Of a stretch of DNA of 64,000 nt, positions 50,419 to 60,436 are shown piece after piece. Position 1 is the first letter of the stretch. Every line of letters starts with the position of its first letter. Origin of the DNA: Smittia aterrima (taxonomy: Eukaryota > Arthropoda > Insecta > Diptera > Chironomidae); NCBI GenBank assembly GCA_033063855.1, contig CP093829.1, positions 6,706,243 to 6,770,242 on the forward strand. Direction: 5' to 3'. Under the pieces are notes generated by a model. The model saw nothing but the letters and a program-made list of their open reading frames with translations. It had not been told where the DNA came from and searched no databases. Made by a program: the position numbers and the translations under genes.

Positions 50419-51550
50419 CTATTTAAGATTTTCCAAGTATTGCTGATGACGATGTTGCTCTTCGATGAGTTCCTTGAGTGCTTCTGGAGGCAAAGGTTCG
50501 TTTTTAATTCGGAAGTAGATGTGCAAGACGTCACTAGAAGAGTAAAAGTTGAAGAAATGTTAAATTCATTTGAAATGGCAAATGCTTTTTACAACTCACC
50601 GTTTGACTTTTTTCCATGAATTTTTCTTTAATTCATCTAATGAGTCATATGGAAAGGCCCAGCAATAGAACTCGACTGCATTATCTTTTGACAACTGAGA
50701 ATGGATTTCTGTAGCACAAATGTCCTTCAATCTCTTCAGATCATAATAGTCAGCAACTTCGTAGATCTCTTGTGCAATTTCAGCAAAGTTTGTTGGCAGC
50801 TTGGCTCGATAGATGAATTCCAAAAGATGATCGAACATTTCTGACTTAAAGGAATCAATGATGCAAACGTTTTCACGAGCTTCTTGCATATCCGATGTGA
50901 AGAGACGAGCAAAGACGGGACTGGAAGCAGCGAGAATATTCTTGTGGATCATGAATTCCTTTCCGCGGACAATAAACTTGAAGTCAGCAAATGTAGAATT
51001 GTCTTTTATTTTGGAGATGTTGTCGACGATGTTTCTGTAATCTTCTGTTCGATTAGAGGATTTGCTTTTGATGCATGGATCATCAAATCTTTTAATGCTC
51101 AGAACAACAGAAATTTCCATATCGGTATTAAGATATTCGAAAAGTACTTCATCAGTTTCATATTGTATTTTATCATTTGTCATTTCGCTCCATTCCGTCA
51201 TCTGATCTTTATTTTCTGTGGATTTTATTGCAACACTGAATTTGCAATTCTCAAGATCGACTTGGCCAGTTGATCGTGAAATGTGAACCTTGACTCTGAT
51301 ATATCCTTCGTAGTAGAGATGAGGTTGAATTGTTATCCACCTGTTTAAAATATAAGTTAATATCTTCGAAATTCAAAGCAGAAAAGCAATCTTACCATTC
51401 AGCATCGATGAACAACAATTTAATTTTCTTGGAGACAAAAGATTTTTCATTTACCACAACATCATAGGCAACATCTGTAAACTTTACTGTAAACTTCGAT
51501 TCTACTGTTTCTTCAGACGAAACGCCTTGAAGAGTTTTTACTTCATCCAT
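50419..51550 (-). CDS. MATH-BTB protein, array copy B
   Basis: Exons 51396-51550, 50600-51340 and 50419-50533 give 336 aa. It has the same divergent MATH plus BTB plus BACK-like layout as copy A. The BTB core is nearly unchanged (STFADFKFIVRGKEF, ILAASSPVFARLFTSDMQEA). The MATH half and the 3-box region differ (KSEMFDHLLEFIYRAKLP). The tail is short and lacks the acidic Ser/Asp stretch, ending QQYLENLK. The TATA region has lost two bases compared with copy A (reads GGAATAAAAATA), so expression may differ. Confidence 0.87.
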
Positions 51551-51846
51551 TTTAATAATTGATCTTGCTCGATATTCACGAAAATCTAAATTAAAGATTC
51601 AACAAAATATTTTTATTCCGAATTGATTTGTTCGAATGAAAACGCTGATTAAAGAAAGAGACAAATCGATAAAGAAAAAAATAAGAAAAGCATTCTATCT
51701 CGTTTCTTCAAGTTGATCAGATTAGAGAAAACTGAAACTTCTCGATAAAAAATGAAAATCTGTTTATGTAATGTAAGATAATTTTATTTCATGCTTTTCT
51801 TTAGAAGCTCTCGGAAAGGATTTCTTTCTGTTTTTAAAAATATTAT
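51551..51846. other. Duplicated intergenic cassette between MATH-BTB copies B and C
   Basis: Shorter version of the same promoter/3' UTR block. It contains the copy C poly(A) hexamer at 51783-51788. Confidence 0.55.
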
Positions 51847-53024
51847 TTACTCATTTTTTTCTTGCTCCGGATCATCTTTAACATTTTCCAAGTATTGCAG
51901 ATAATGATGTTGCTTTTCGACGAGTTCCTTGAGTGCTTCTGGAGCCAAAGGTTCGTTCTTTATACGGAAGTAGATGTGCAAGACGTCACTATAGAAGTTA
52001 AAAAATATTTAAAGTAGTTTGAAATATGTGAAATCTTTTAACAACTCACCGTTTGGTCATTTCCCATGAATCCTTCTTCAATTCTTCCAAAAAGTCGAAT
52101 GCGTAAGCCCAGCAATATAACTCGACTGCATTGTCTTTTGATAACTGAGAAAGAATTTCTTTAGCACAAATGTCCTTCAATCTCTTCAGATCGTAGTAGT
52201 CAGCAACTTCGTAGATCTCTTGAGCAGTTTCAGGGAAGTTTGCTGGTAGCTTGGCTCGATAAATAAATTGCAAAACACTTTCGAATATTTCAGGCTCAAA
52301 GGAATCAATGATGCAAACGTTTTCACGAGCTTCTTGCATGTCCGATGTGAAGAGACGAGCAAAAACGGGACTGGAAGCAGCAAGAATACATTTCTGGATC
52401 TTGAATTCCTTTCCTTTGACAATAAACTTGAAGTCAGCAAATGTAGAATCATCCTTCAAGTTGGAGAAAGTTTCGATAATGTTGCAATAATCTTCGATTG
52501 GATTAGAGAACTTGCTTTTGATGGGCGGATTGTGAAATCTCTTAAAGGTCAGAACTATGTCAATCGAAACGTCCTGGATTTCTAGATCTTCCAACGCTCG
52601 GTAACCTATTTCTCTCGTTTTATATTGCGTTCTATCATTTGTCATTTCGTTCCATTCCGACATGTAATCTTTAAATTTTGTGGTTTTAATTGCAACATTA
52701 AATTTGCAATTTTTAAGTTCGACTTGGCCAGCTGATCGTGAAATGTGAACTTGTAAGACGAATCTATTTGGAAGGGAATTATCAGGTCGAATAGTTATCC
52801 ACCTGTTCAAAATATATGTTATTCTCGTTGATATACAAAGAACAAAAGAAATCTTACCATTCGGCATCGACGAAGAACAACTTAACTTTCTCAGAGACAA
52901 AATTTTTTCCTTGCGAAATAATATCCTTGGCAAAATCTGTAAACTGCACTAAAAACTTTGACTCTTCAACGATCTCTTCAGTGCAGCGAGACACAACTTT
53001 TTGAACAGCTTTAACTTCATTCAT
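51847..53024 (-). CDS. MATH-BTB protein, array copy C
   Basis: Exons 52858-53024, 52050-52802 and 51847-51988 give 353 aa. Exon 1 is 12 nt longer than in the other copies and encodes extra residues near the N-terminus (VSRCTEE region). MATH-like and BTB domains are as in copy A, with the BTB region VKGKEFKIQKCILAASSPVFARLF shared most closely with copy D. The C-terminus ends EQEKNE. A mariner-like element sits 59 bp upstream of the start codon, at the TATA region, and replaces all upstream promoter DNA. Confidence 0.87.
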
Positions 53025-53076
53025 TTTATTGATTGATCTTGCTCGATATTCACGAAAACTTTAAGGAGAAAAAAAA

Positions 53077-53083
53077 TTTTATA
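53077..53083 (-). promoter_or_regulatory. Regenerated TATA box of MATH-BTB copy C
   Basis: TATAAAA on the minus strand. Its outermost TA is the target-site duplication of the adjacent mariner element. The insertion therefore kept the TATA string but put transposon DNA directly upstream. Confidence 0.45.
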
Positions 53084-54369
53084 CGAGGGGCACACCACAT
53101 GAACTTAGAATCTCCTACTTCCCTTTAAGCTCGTACAAGATACTAATTAGTTTTACGGAATATTTGAGCTAGTTAGCTTAAAACAATTTACAGAATAAGA
53201 ATAAGTTAATTGGTTTAGGCACAGTGATTTTTTAAATTTACCAAGTCGCCAACAAAAAAAATTCCTCTGATTTTTTTTTTTGCAACATTATTTACCTTGA
53301 ACTTTGATAATCATTTACTCAACAACGAATGACCGCAAAGCTTTAATCTTTTTTTTATAATGAAGTTCTATTAAAAACAAGTCTTTAAAACTTATTAATT
53401 GAATACAATCGTGCATACTCCAGTCTTGGCAAAGCTTTCGGTGGAGGTCTTTCAAAAATGGCGATCACTCAGGAAAACATCGACACTGTACGCGACACAG
53501 CCATCGAAGACCGACATATGATACACAAAGATATTCGGACATGTCTGGGCATTGCTATGAGTTAAACACAAAAGATCATAAGTTTACATATGCAAGTATT
53601 AAAAAAAAAATCCGCTGAGCGCCGCATAATTTTTGAACGAGTAAGAAGCGGCTATCGTTACTTTATGCGGAAAATTTCTCGAACGGCTCGACTTTGGACT
53701 TTCAAATCTCGTTTTCACTATTGCCAGTAGTGATACCTCATGAATTTATCAAAATCATCTTTATCGCAAAACACAGTAAATTGTTTTGTCGTTCGAAATT
53801 GAGCTGATTGCATCGAAATTTGCACGCTCTCGAAGCTTATCGAAAAATTGATCGCCTCGTTTGAAGTCGAATCTGCTCATATTACTACAATCTGTTTTTA
53901 AAATCGTTCAACAGTTATTGTAGATTAGTAAACAACGAATAATTTGAGAGAATTCTTCTCGTAACTCCAGAAAAATCTTTCTAACCGAAGTAACATCCTC
54001 CATCTTGAAATTTCAAGATTTTGCCCAGCTCTAAGAAGAATTGATTTCATGAGCAAGACTGAAATCGTAACTTTAAAAAATCTTCTGTATTGTCTTGACA
54101 TAAGGCCCTAAAATATTTAAGGTTCCCAAGATTCATTCAAAAGTATCGAGGTAAAAAATTATAGTTGTTTGAAAATGTAGACGAAGAAGAAAAATGGCCA
54201 TTTTGACTACCCTTGCTCGGGAGTGAAAAAATTGATATAAGAATTACTTCGATTGAACTGAATACCATTTTAAGTTCGTTTAAACATACTTGTCAAAGCA
54301 ATAAATATAACTTCAGCTCATCATCTTAAGTGGTTTCTTCTAATCTAAGTTCATGTGGTGTGTCCTACG
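53084..54369 (+). mobile_element. Degenerate mariner-like transposon, 1286 bp
   Basis: Flanked by TA at 53082-53083 and 54370-54371. The ends are inverted repeats of about 27 bp, CGAGGGGCACACC on the left and the complement CGTAGGACACACC on the right, both followed by an identical ACATGAACTTAGA (3 mismatches in the first 13). The length equals that of classical mariner elements. On +, 53458-53562 encodes 35 residues beginning MAITQENIDTVRDTAIEDRH and continuing DIRTCLGIAM. This resembles the mariner transposase DNA-binding region (EDRR...REI...LGIS), and its position fits a 5'-to-3' transposase on +. The frame is then broken by a stop, and other frames are also interrupted, so the copy is dead. 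Removing the element and one TA gives sequence matching the empty site in copy A. Confidence 0.85.
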
Positions 54370-54371
54370 TA

Positions 54372-54648
54372 GTCGAATTGGTTTCGATCGAATGAAAACA
54401 CTGTCGAAAAAAGAGACAAAGCGATAAAAAATAAGAAAAGCGTTCTATCTCGCTTCTTCAGGTTGATCAGTTTGAAGAGAAAAGGAAAACAAAAGAGAAT
54501 CCTGAAACTTCTTTATCAAAAATGACGAAAAATCTGTTTATGTAATGTAAGAAAAATTTATTTCATGTTTTTCTTTAGCATCTCTCGGAAAGGACATCTT
54601 CATGTTTTTCAAAAATGTTAATCGAAACGGAAATGCGGAAAATATTAT
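54372..54648. other. Upstream remainder of the copy C promoter cassette and 3' flank of copy D
   Basis: Continues the conserved array cassette interrupted by the mariner element (GTCGAATTGG matches the paralogous CCGAATTGAT). It holds the copy D poly(A) hexamer at 54557-54562. Confidence 0.55.
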
Positions 54649-55812
54649 TTACTCATTCTTTTCTGGCTCCGAATCCGAATTATCTATAAGACTTTCCATG
54701 TATTGCTGCTCGGTTTTCTTATGTTCGATGAGTTTCTTGAGTGCTTCTGGAGACAATGGCTCGTTCTTTATGCGGAAGTACATTTGCAAAATGTCACTAA
54801 GTAGAAAAGTTGAAGAAATGATAAATTTGGAATTTGCAAATGCTTTCAACAACTCACCGTTTGACAATATCCCATGAATCCTTTTTCAATTCTTCTAAAG
54901 AGTCGAATGCGTAGGCCCAGCAATAGAACTCGACGGCATTATCTTTTGACAACTGAGAATGGATTTCTGTAGCACAAATGTCCTTCAATCTCTTCAGATC
55001 ATAATAGTCAGCAACTTCGTAGATCTCTTGAGCAATTTCTGGGAAGTTCGTTGGCAGCTTGGCTCGATAGATGAATTGCAAAACACTTTCGAATATTTCC
55101 GGCTCAAAGCTATCGATGATGCAAATGTTTTCACGAGTTTCTTGCATGTCCGATGTGAAGAGACGAGCAAAGACGGGACTGGATGCAGCGAGAATACATT
55201 TCTGGATCTTGAACTCTTTTCCTTTCACAATAAACTTGAAGTCAGCAAATGTAGAATCGTTCATCAATTTGGAGAAAGTGTCGATGATATCGCAGTAATC
55301 TTCTATTGGATTGCAGAACTTGCTTTTTGTGGACGGATTATCAAATCTCTTAATGGTCAAAACAACAGAAATTTCCTTGTTTTCTAGATCTTCCAACGTT
55401 TGGCAACCTATTTTGTTCATTTCATATTGCATTTTGTCATTAGTCATTTCGCTCCATTCCGTAATGCGATCTTTATATCCTGTGACTTTTATTGAGGCAC
55501 TAAATTTGCAATTTTTAAGATCGACATGGCCAGCTGATCGTGAAATGTGAACTTGTAAACAGATTGAAAGAGAATCAGGCCTAATAGTTATCCACCTGTT
55601 TAAAATTTAAAATATAAGTAAATTTCTTCGATATACAAAGCATGAAAGCAATCTTACCATTCAGCATCCATGAACAACAATTTAATCTTTTCAGAGACAA
55701 AAGTTTTCTTTGGAATCAAATAATCCTCAACAAAATCTGTAAACTTTACTGAAAACTTCGATTCTATTGTTTCTCCACCCGAATCGTCATGAAAAGTTTT
55801 TACTTCATCCAT
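54649..55812 (-). CDS. MATH-BTB protein, array copy D
   Basis: Exons 55658-55812, 54858-55595 and 54649-54796 give 346 aa. Divergent MATH (SKFSVKFTDFVEDYL, DAEWWITIRP), BTB (STFADFKFIVKGKEFKIQKC, VFARLFTSDMQETRENIC) and BACK-like parts are in the standard order. The tail (NSDSEPEKNE) is intermediate between copies A and C. This is the outermost (upstream) member of the array; its 5' flank repeats the array cassette up to about 56060. The TATA position reads TAAGAAATA and looks inactivated. Confidence 0.87.
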
Positions 55813-56124
55813 TTTATTAATTGATCTTGCTCGATATTCACGAAAACTTGAGGAGAAAAATATTTCTTAGCCGAATTGATTTGTTCGAATGAAAACGCTG
55901 ATGAAAGAAAGAGACAAATCGATAAAGAAAAATAAGAAAAGCATTCTATCTCGCTTCTTCAGGTTGATCAGTTTGAAGAGAAAAAGAAAACAAAAGAGAA
56001 TCCTGAAACTTCTTGATCAAAAATGACAATCTGTTTATGTAATGTAATAAAATTTTATTGATCATTCTTTTTAGTAAATACGAATGTTTTAATTGAATCA
56101 TTAAAGCTCTATATACAGATTCAT
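55813..56124. other. Upstream cassette of MATH-BTB copy D; boundary of the array
   Basis: The array cassette is recognisable to about 56060, then gives way to the 3' flank of the serine protease gene. A shared TTTATT near 56053 could serve as the protease poly(A) signal. Confidence 0.5.
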
Positions 56125-57062
56125 TTAGAGCTGCTGGTTAATCCACTCAACGTGATGTGAGACACGTATAAAGACAGTCGGGCCAACACCACAGGAACCC
56201 CATGAAAGAATCCCAACGACAGTTCCTTGCCAGGTTATCGGACCGCCTTGGAATTAAATCTTTGATCTCAAGAAATCGCTAGAAATTTTTATCGACTTAC
56301 CAGAATCCCCACTGCTACATATTGCAAATAAATCGAATCATTTTATGAAAATTAATTTAATTCTAATTCTCTTACCATCCGCCACGCCCACCATTTGCAT
56401 GCAAGCACAACATTTCGTCACTTACAGCATTTTCTGCTCCAGTTCCAACGTACAACAGCTCACAAAGACGATTCGGAATTGCGATCATTTCAAGTTTCTG
56501 AAGTTGATGAGCGCGATCTCGAATGATTGACTTTAAATTAAAAAATTTCAATAAAAATTTCAGGTAAATTTGTTTAACAAAATATTCTCACATCTCCCAT
56601 GAGCCCCCATCCAGTCAAAATAACTTGCGAACCTGCTGGAACGAGTTCCTCTCCCAGCGGAATCGATTGAACGCTCGATCCAAAAACAATGTCCCTGATT
56701 GTTCGAATGACAGCGACGTCATTGTCGATAGTGAATGGATCGGACGTTTGGCGATATTCTGGATGAATCACTATACGAATAGCTCGAAGTGTGACACCTC
56801 CTTGTCCACGTCTTCGAGATGATCCTACAAAAACTGAAAAGGCCGGAGCAAGATTTAAGCCAATGCAATGAGCCGCTGTTAAAACGCTTCTCGAGCTAAT
56901 GATTGTTCCGCCACACCAAGGTAACCCCAACCTCGTGATTCCAGCCATGTACGGATGTTCTTCAATCGTTGTATCGACTCCTCCAATGATGAAGCCTGTG
57001 CTCGCATCTTCAGAGGACCCCACAGTAAACAGCAAAGCCAACACAACAAAAATGAACTTCAT
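56125..57062 (-). CDS. Chymotrypsin/elastase-like secreted serine protease
   Basis: Four exons (56592-57062, 56376-56530, 56301-56314, 56125-56246) give 253 aa of S1-family protease. A signal peptide (FIFVVLALLFTVGSS) is followed by a very short propeptide and the mature start IIGG at residue 25. Catalytic residues are His65 (LTAAHC), Asp115 (NDVAVI) and Ser213 (GDSGG). CGG...AAHC and CSGDSGG...GSCG supply two of the usual disulfides. The position six residues before Ser213 is Gly, not Asp, so the specificity is chymotrypsin- or elastase-like rather than tryptic. The residue before IIGG is Phe instead of the usual Arg/Lys, so activation by trypsin is not expected. The third exon is only 14 nt, yet phase and sequence fit perfectly. 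An upstream in-frame ATG at 57143 is less likely because it would bury the signal peptide. Confidence 0.9.
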
Positions 57063-57797
57063 TTTACAAAACGTCGAACGATACTTCGAGTTTGCTGAGG
57101 CTAATGATGATTTTTTACAATTTTCAATCAAAATAAAAATCATATCGGCTTGCAGATTAAGATAAAGCCTTTAAGATAAGACTTAGATAAGATTCGCTGT
57201 TAAGAGTGAGATTTTAAAAGCTATTGCATCGCTGAAGCTCACTTCAATTGCGTAAATTTCAATTGTACTTTTGATGTGAGTGATTGAAACTTTCTTTGAA
57301 ATTATTTTTTTTTTAAGAAATCTCCGGAAAGAATTACTATTATGAGCTGTCATGCGATGAGTTAAGAATCAAAAATGTTTGAGTGGCTCAGAATTTGACT
57401 AATATTGTAATGGCCTACAAAAAAGTACTCACAATATTTCTACAAACATTAAGACTGCTATCAAAGCTTGCACGAGTCGCACTCTGGAATTTCCAAGAAA
57501 GATAATTCGATCTTCATAGGTTTGAAAATAAATATGTAATTTCTCGGAAAAGTTTACTGATTTTATTTAATTAGCGTTGCGATCATGACAGTTATCAAAG
57601 AAATGTGTGAAATAAATGTGTTTTCTAAATATTTTCGAAGCGTGGAGAAAACTAAGTAAGGAGGTCCCCAGGCTGCTTTCCTTGAAAGCATCAAAGGGCT
57701 TCTGAGCTTTGGATGCCAAAAATAACAAAAACTATTTAAGAATGTTTAGGAATTTTAATATCTATTGTAAAGTGACAGATGCTTGTGTAATTTCCTT
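57063..57797. other. Protease 5' flank and LRR gene 1 3' flank
   Basis: Contains one copy of the recurring 65-75 bp repeat (57438-57512), about 380 bp upstream of the protease start, and a further block (57640-57712) that recurs at 60350-60430. Confidence 0.5.
57438..57512. repeat. Recurring short repeat, copy 1
   Basis: Core words are GACTGCTATCAAAGCTTGC, ACGAGTCG, CTCTGGAATTTCCAAGAAAG and ATAATTC. Closely similar copies lie at 60091-60177 and 63577-63661, and diverged ones at 59521-59585 and 62983-63046. All are in the same orientation. Confidence 0.75.
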
Positions 57798-59345
57798 TCA
57801 AACGGGTTTCATTATATTTCCCACTATTTTCATCAAATCCTCGTAGTTTGATTTTAATCTTTTGTTTTCAGCCTCGAGACTCAACCATTCTGCACTTCTT
57901 TCCATTCCGTTTGCGCTGATGTCAGTCTGTAGCTCTTCATTTTCATTTTTCAGGTTTTGTATCGTTAACGTTAGTTGAGTTATATTTGTTAACAAAACGA
58001 GATTCTCACTTTCAAACGTTTCCATTTTCTTTTTTAATATCCCAGTTTCTTCATTGAGTTCATTGAATGTTGAGAGATCATTTAAACATTTTTCAAGTGA
58101 TGTAATTGTTTCGTTAGCATTAAAATTTTCGTTTTGCGTGAGATTTGCTTCTAAAAGTTTGTTGTTCCGATTGCAACTAAAAAGTTCCTCCTCAAGTTTA
58201 CTGACGTTTGTCTCTTTCTCTGTTAATGTGTTAACCAAGTTTGTGATATTTGATTTTTGAATATTGATTTCTTCTAGAGCATACGAAAGCTCTTGAGTGT
58301 TTTTCTTTTTTAAAGCTTCGATCTCAATCTTAAAATTTTTGATGATTGAATCCTTTTGCGTTGTGTTAGTGGCTAAAGCCAGTTTTTCACTCTCGCAGGT
58401 TTCCTTATTTTGTTTAAATTTCTCAATTTCCTCTTCCTTCTCTGCTAAAGTTTTGTTAAATGCAATAGCCTGTGATCGAAGCGATGCTTCCATTTTCTCG
58501 AGATTTTCTTGTAAAAGCTTGTTGCTCTCACTAGAAATGACAAGTTGCTCTCTAAGATCGCTTACGTTTGTCTCTTTCTCTGTCAATGTGATGGCCAAGT
58601 TCGAGTTGCTTGATTCCTGTTGCTCTATGTTTGAAACTAAGTCGATCTTCTCACTATCAATCGTTTTCGTCTTATTTTTGTCCATTGAACCGTCGCATTT
58701 AGACGCAATTTCATTTTTAAACCATATAAAATCTGCGATATCGTCAGGAAATTTTTTGTTGATACAAGTGTTATCACGAAAGTTAACAAGTTTCATTGTT
58801 GAGGGCAGAACAGCGTCAATTGTGTTTAATTTATTATATTGTGCTGAGAACCTCTCCAATTTGTTATTTTTCAGGAACAAGTCAGTTGGTAATGAAACTA
58901 ATTGGTTATGATCAAGATCAATGTCCTTTAATTTGATCAAATCGATGAACAGATCTTCAGGTAATGTTGTCAAATGATGAGTGAATTTGATTTCAACTTT
59001 GTGCACTTTCTTGCAGTTCGTGAATACTTCTCTACTGATTCGTTTTACTGATCCTGACAAACACTGGAAAATTTCCAAATTTCGTAATGAATTGCAAACT
59101 TTAGTTGGAACAATTTCAGTTTCTACAGTAGGCTGTATATTAATACCGTTATAGTCGTCATTTGTTTTTACCCGAGGTGTGAATGGTTCCGAAATTGACA
59201 AAACTGATGTGACCGCAACGTCGACTTCAAAGACTTCCAGTTTTCTCACTAAACACGACCCGTAATACAACTCACATTTCAGTTGGAAGCTTTCGACGTA
59301 TCCACAGAGAATAAAAGAGATCAGCAAATATTTAAAGAGCTCCAT
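57798..59345 (-). CDS. Secreted LRR plus coiled-coil protein, copy 1
   Basis: An uninterrupted 515-codon frame. Residues 1-19 are a signal peptide (FKYLLISFILCGYVES). About 20-100 is a Cys-containing N-terminal cap, and about 95-200 holds four to five leucine-rich repeats (LTTLPEDLFIDL, KLKDIDLDHNQLVSLPTDLF, KLERFSAQYNKL) closed by a Cys-bearing segment (NTCINKK to SKC). From about 230 to 510 the protein is a long coiled coil built from duplicated blocks (LTEKETNVS occurs twice) and ends KPV. The layout of signal peptide, LRRs, Cys residues and coiled coil is that of the mosquito LRIM/APL1 immune proteins, but with fewer repeats. That relationship is architectural and not proven. The gene is intronless, unlike its neighbours. 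Confidence 0.85.
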   Translation of the reverse strand: MELFKYLLISFILCGYVESFQLKCELYYGSCLVRKLEVFEVDVAVTSVLSISEPFTPRVKTNDDYNGINIQPTVETEIVPTKVCNSLRNLEIFQCLSGSVKRISREVFTNCKKVHKVEIKFTHHLTTLPEDLFIDLIKLKDIDLDHNQLVSLPTDLFLKNNKLERFSAQYNKLNTIDAVLPSTMKLVNFRDNTCINKKFPDDIADFIWFKNEIASKCDGSMDKNKTKTIDSEKIDLVSNIEQQESSNSNLAITLTEKETNVSDLREQLVISSESNKLLQENLEKMEASLRSQAIAFNKTLAEKEEEIEKFKQNKETCESEKLALATNTTQKDSIIKNFKIEIEALKKKNTQELSYALEEINIQKSNITNLVNTLTEKETNVSKLEEELFSCNRNNKLLEANLTQNENFNANETITSLEKCLNDLSTFNELNEETGILKKKMETFESENLVLLTNITQLTLTIQNLKNENEELQTDISANGMERSAEWLSLEAENKRLKSNYEDLMKIVGNIMKPV

Positions 59346-59520
59346 GTTCTCTAATTGAAGGTTCGGCCCAAACTGAAGCTGCGAATGCCAATCTAGTGAA
59401 TTTAAATCTTGAATTTCTTATCACAAATTATTTGTCGTCGGGCGATGGGACAACCCAATGAAGAAATTCTATTTTTATTTGTTTTGGTAAAATCCAATTT
59501 GTGATTACACTGTGAACACA

Positions 59521-59585
59521 AGGACTGCTATCAAATTGCCTGAGACACGAGTCGACCTCTGGAAACTCCATGAAAGATTATTCAA
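59521..59585. repeat. Recurring short repeat, diverged copy upstream of LRR gene 1
   Basis: Contains GACTGCTATCAAATTGCC and ACGAGTCGACCTCTGGAAA, a diverged form of the repeat at 57438. It lies about 180 bp upstream of the start codon, in a likely promoter position, and matches 62983-63046 almost base for base. Confidence 0.7.
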
Positions 59586-59941
59586 TTTTTTTAAATACTT
59601 GATTAAACAGAATTGTGATTTCTCGGAAAAATGAAGAGATTAAATTTAAAGCGTGCAATTTGAATTTTCTTGTTCAGCCAAGGTGAACCCCAAAGCTTTA
59701 AAAGAAATCTTTATTTGGACAAAAAGTTTCTCGTTCAAATGATTATTTTTTAATTGTTTATTGTTGATCATGTTTAAGAGAATTATCTTGAAGGTTTCTT
59801 TACATTTTTGCGATGGTACTTTGATCTACGATTAACAAACTCTGATAAAAATAAATGACTTCCGCATTCTGGGCTAACCAAACTGTTTTTTTTTGTTTGA
59901 GCAAACCACACGAAAAATAAAATGTCAGAAAGGAGATTGTG

Positions 59942-60060
59942 AGGCTGATCAGTGAAAAAATTTTATTCGAAGAATGCGATGTGATTGTACATCTTGCTTC
60001 TTACTATGAGTTGCTCATTAAATTTTTTTTATTCCTTTCCAAGTTTTCTTTCATGTCAAT
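59942..60060 (-). pseudogene. GMC oxidoreductase fragment 1 (broken)
   Basis: About 119 bp match the GMC gene at 47232-47352 in the same orientation, covering the region that encodes GMKEDLERIKIPLI through MHDHIAFFE. Substitutions and small indels break the frame. No other GMC exon is nearby, so it is a duplicated fragment. Confidence 0.75.
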
Positions 60061-60090
60061 TTTAAATTCCTACAACTAAGTACTTACGAA

Positions 60091-60177
60091 ATTTCTACAA
60101 ACATTAAAACTGCTATCAAAGCTTGCACGAGTCGGACTCTGGAAGAATTTCCAAGAAAGATAATCCAATCTTCGAAT
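60091..60177. repeat. Recurring short repeat, copy 2
   Basis: Same words as the copy at 57438 with a few substitutions and a 4-bp insertion (GGAAGAATTTCC). Confidence 0.75.
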
Positions 60178-60436
60178 AAATTTGAAATATATATGTGGAT
60201 TTTATTTCATTTGCGCTGCGATCCTGAACCTATCACAGAAAAGTAAAATAAATGTGTTTTCTTATTATTATCGGAGTTTCGGGTTTCTTTGGAAGCCGTT
60301 CCAATTGTCTAGCTTCACCTTCACGAGGTGGACCCGCTGCATCCGTAACGAATTGAAGCGTGGAGGAAACTAAGTAAGGAGGGCCTGACACCTCAAGCTG
60401 CCCTTTTAAAACCATCAAAGGACCCCTGTGAAATAG

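Larger units (their letters stand above)
59346..60436. other. LRR gene 1 5' flank: shared promoter block, GMC fragment and repeats
   Basis: The first roughly 250 bp next to the gene are nearly the same as the 5' flank of LRR gene 2, so the promoter was duplicated too. Beyond it lie the diverged repeat (59521-59585), the broken GMC fragment (59942-60060) and repeat copy 2 (60091-60177). Confidence 0.6.

Noticed and set aside
49215..55387. Repeated plus-strand ORFs opposite the MATH-BTB genes
   Set aside because: They recur only because the genes are duplicated, and they run across introns and splice sites of well-supported genes.
58297..58911. 204-codon plus-strand ORF
   Set aside because: Antisense of the coiled-coil part of LRR gene 1; its Ser/Phe/Leu composition mirrors the Lys/Glu/Asn coil codons.
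60233..60418. 61-codon minus-strand ORF with GPP-containing sequence
   Set aside because: Part of the block shared with 57640-57712; the frame is not conserved between the two copies.
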